Assembly: GCA_030836155.1 (NCBI GenBank)
Contig: JAURQI010000043.1
Span: forward strand, 1-34,786
DNA: 34,786 bases
Direction of reading: 5' to 3'
Origin: Crocinitomix sp.
GTDB lineage: Bacteria; Bacteroidota; Bacteroidia; Flavobacteriales_D; Crocinitomicaceae
The translations under genes were made by a program, and so were the position numbers. Positions 34,680-34,786 of the stretch are shown one piece after another. How positions within the stretch are numbered: the stretch's first letter is position 1; each line of letters begins with the position of its first letter. Under the pieces are notes generated by a model. That model made no database searches, was not told where the DNA came from, and saw nothing but the letters and a program-made list of their open reading frames with translations.

Positions 34680-34786
34680 ATGAAAAGAATCTTTACCTTC
34701 CTCTTTTTATTCTCAACAATCACTTTAGGCTTCAGTCAAATTACTGACTTAAGCGCTCCACAAAGTCATTTTTTGAGCAATAACCC
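34680..34786 (+). CDS. Start of a secreted protein, cut by the window edge
   Basis: The ATG at 34680 opens a frame to the edge, reading KRIFTFLFLFSTITLGFSQ, a clear signal peptide, then ITDLSAPQSHFLSNNP. Only 35 residues are visible, too few for a family call. Confidence 0.55.
   Translation, partial: MKRIFTFLFLFSTITLGFSQITDLSAPQSHFLSNN

Noticed and set aside
1-34786. CRISPR arrays, tRNA/rRNA genes, prophage, restriction or other defence systems
   Set aside because: No repeat-spacer pattern, no tRNA cloverleaf, and no nuclease, methyltransferase (other than RsmA), transposase or phage gene was recognised on either strand.

Overview
The window looks like chromosomal DNA from a gliding or formerly gliding Bacteroidota, most likely order Flavobacteriales. 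The evidence is the gldB-gldC pair, several secreted proteins carrying type IX secretion (T9SS) C-terminal sorting domains, SprB-like repeats, Bacteroidota-type promoter elements close to TAnnTTTG, few clear Shine-Dalgarno sites, moderately low GC and mostly TAA stops. The genus cannot be named from this sequence. No tRNA, rRNA, CRISPR array, transposase, integrase or recognisable defence system is visible. No non-coding gap exceeds 300 bp; the largest, 29983-30270, holds a perfect palindromic terminator and otherwise nothing I recognise.

Layout. 1-200: 5' part of a beta-barrel outer-membrane protein gene (minus strand) whose frame breaks near the edge. 281-5107 (minus): serS, a small lipoprotein, a TPR protein, a DUF4286 protein and rsmA. 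5163-6135 (minus): promoter, rplU, rpmA and terminator; this L27 has an unusual fused C-terminal domain. 6139-7056: EamA transporter (minus). 7173-9003 (plus): deoxynucleoside kinase, a membrane-protein gene with an in-frame stop, and a Crp/Fnr-like regulator. 9069-12730: engB (plus), converging on gldC-gldB (minus), with a divergent OMP-nadE pair (plus). 12737-14860: secreted reprolysin-like metalloprotease. 14950-18186 (minus): iron-sulfur and redox cluster of 2Fe-2S ferredoxin, ferredoxin-NADP reductase, NifU-like protein and Mrp ATPase, with a remnant of a T9SS protein wedged behind the reductase. 18255-21494: small membrane protein, enoyl-CoA hydratase homologue and PaaZ. 21652-26353: secreted esterase-like protein, Ddl, LEA-2-like protein and M20 dipeptidase. 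26503-29982: very large adhesin-like protein (plus). 30271-31230: T9SS protein gene with an in-frame TGA. 31351-33862: thiL and fumC. 33935-34514: a 54-residue membrane protein missed by the ORF track and an ArsC-family protein. 34680-end: start of another secreted protein.

Most of the window is housekeeping (translation, NAD, thiamine, TCA cycle, cell wall, Fe-S assembly). The accessory layer is cell-surface material: T9SS substrates and gliding lipoproteins. Decay is concentrated there and in membrane proteins, with two in-frame stops, one frame break and one 5'-deleted remnant. I did not find a convincing new multi-gene system. The most unusual items are the L27-Rho_N/SAP-like fusion, the orphan PaaZ/hydratase pair whose hydratase homologue lacks one catalytic Glu, and the cluster of broken surface-protein genes.
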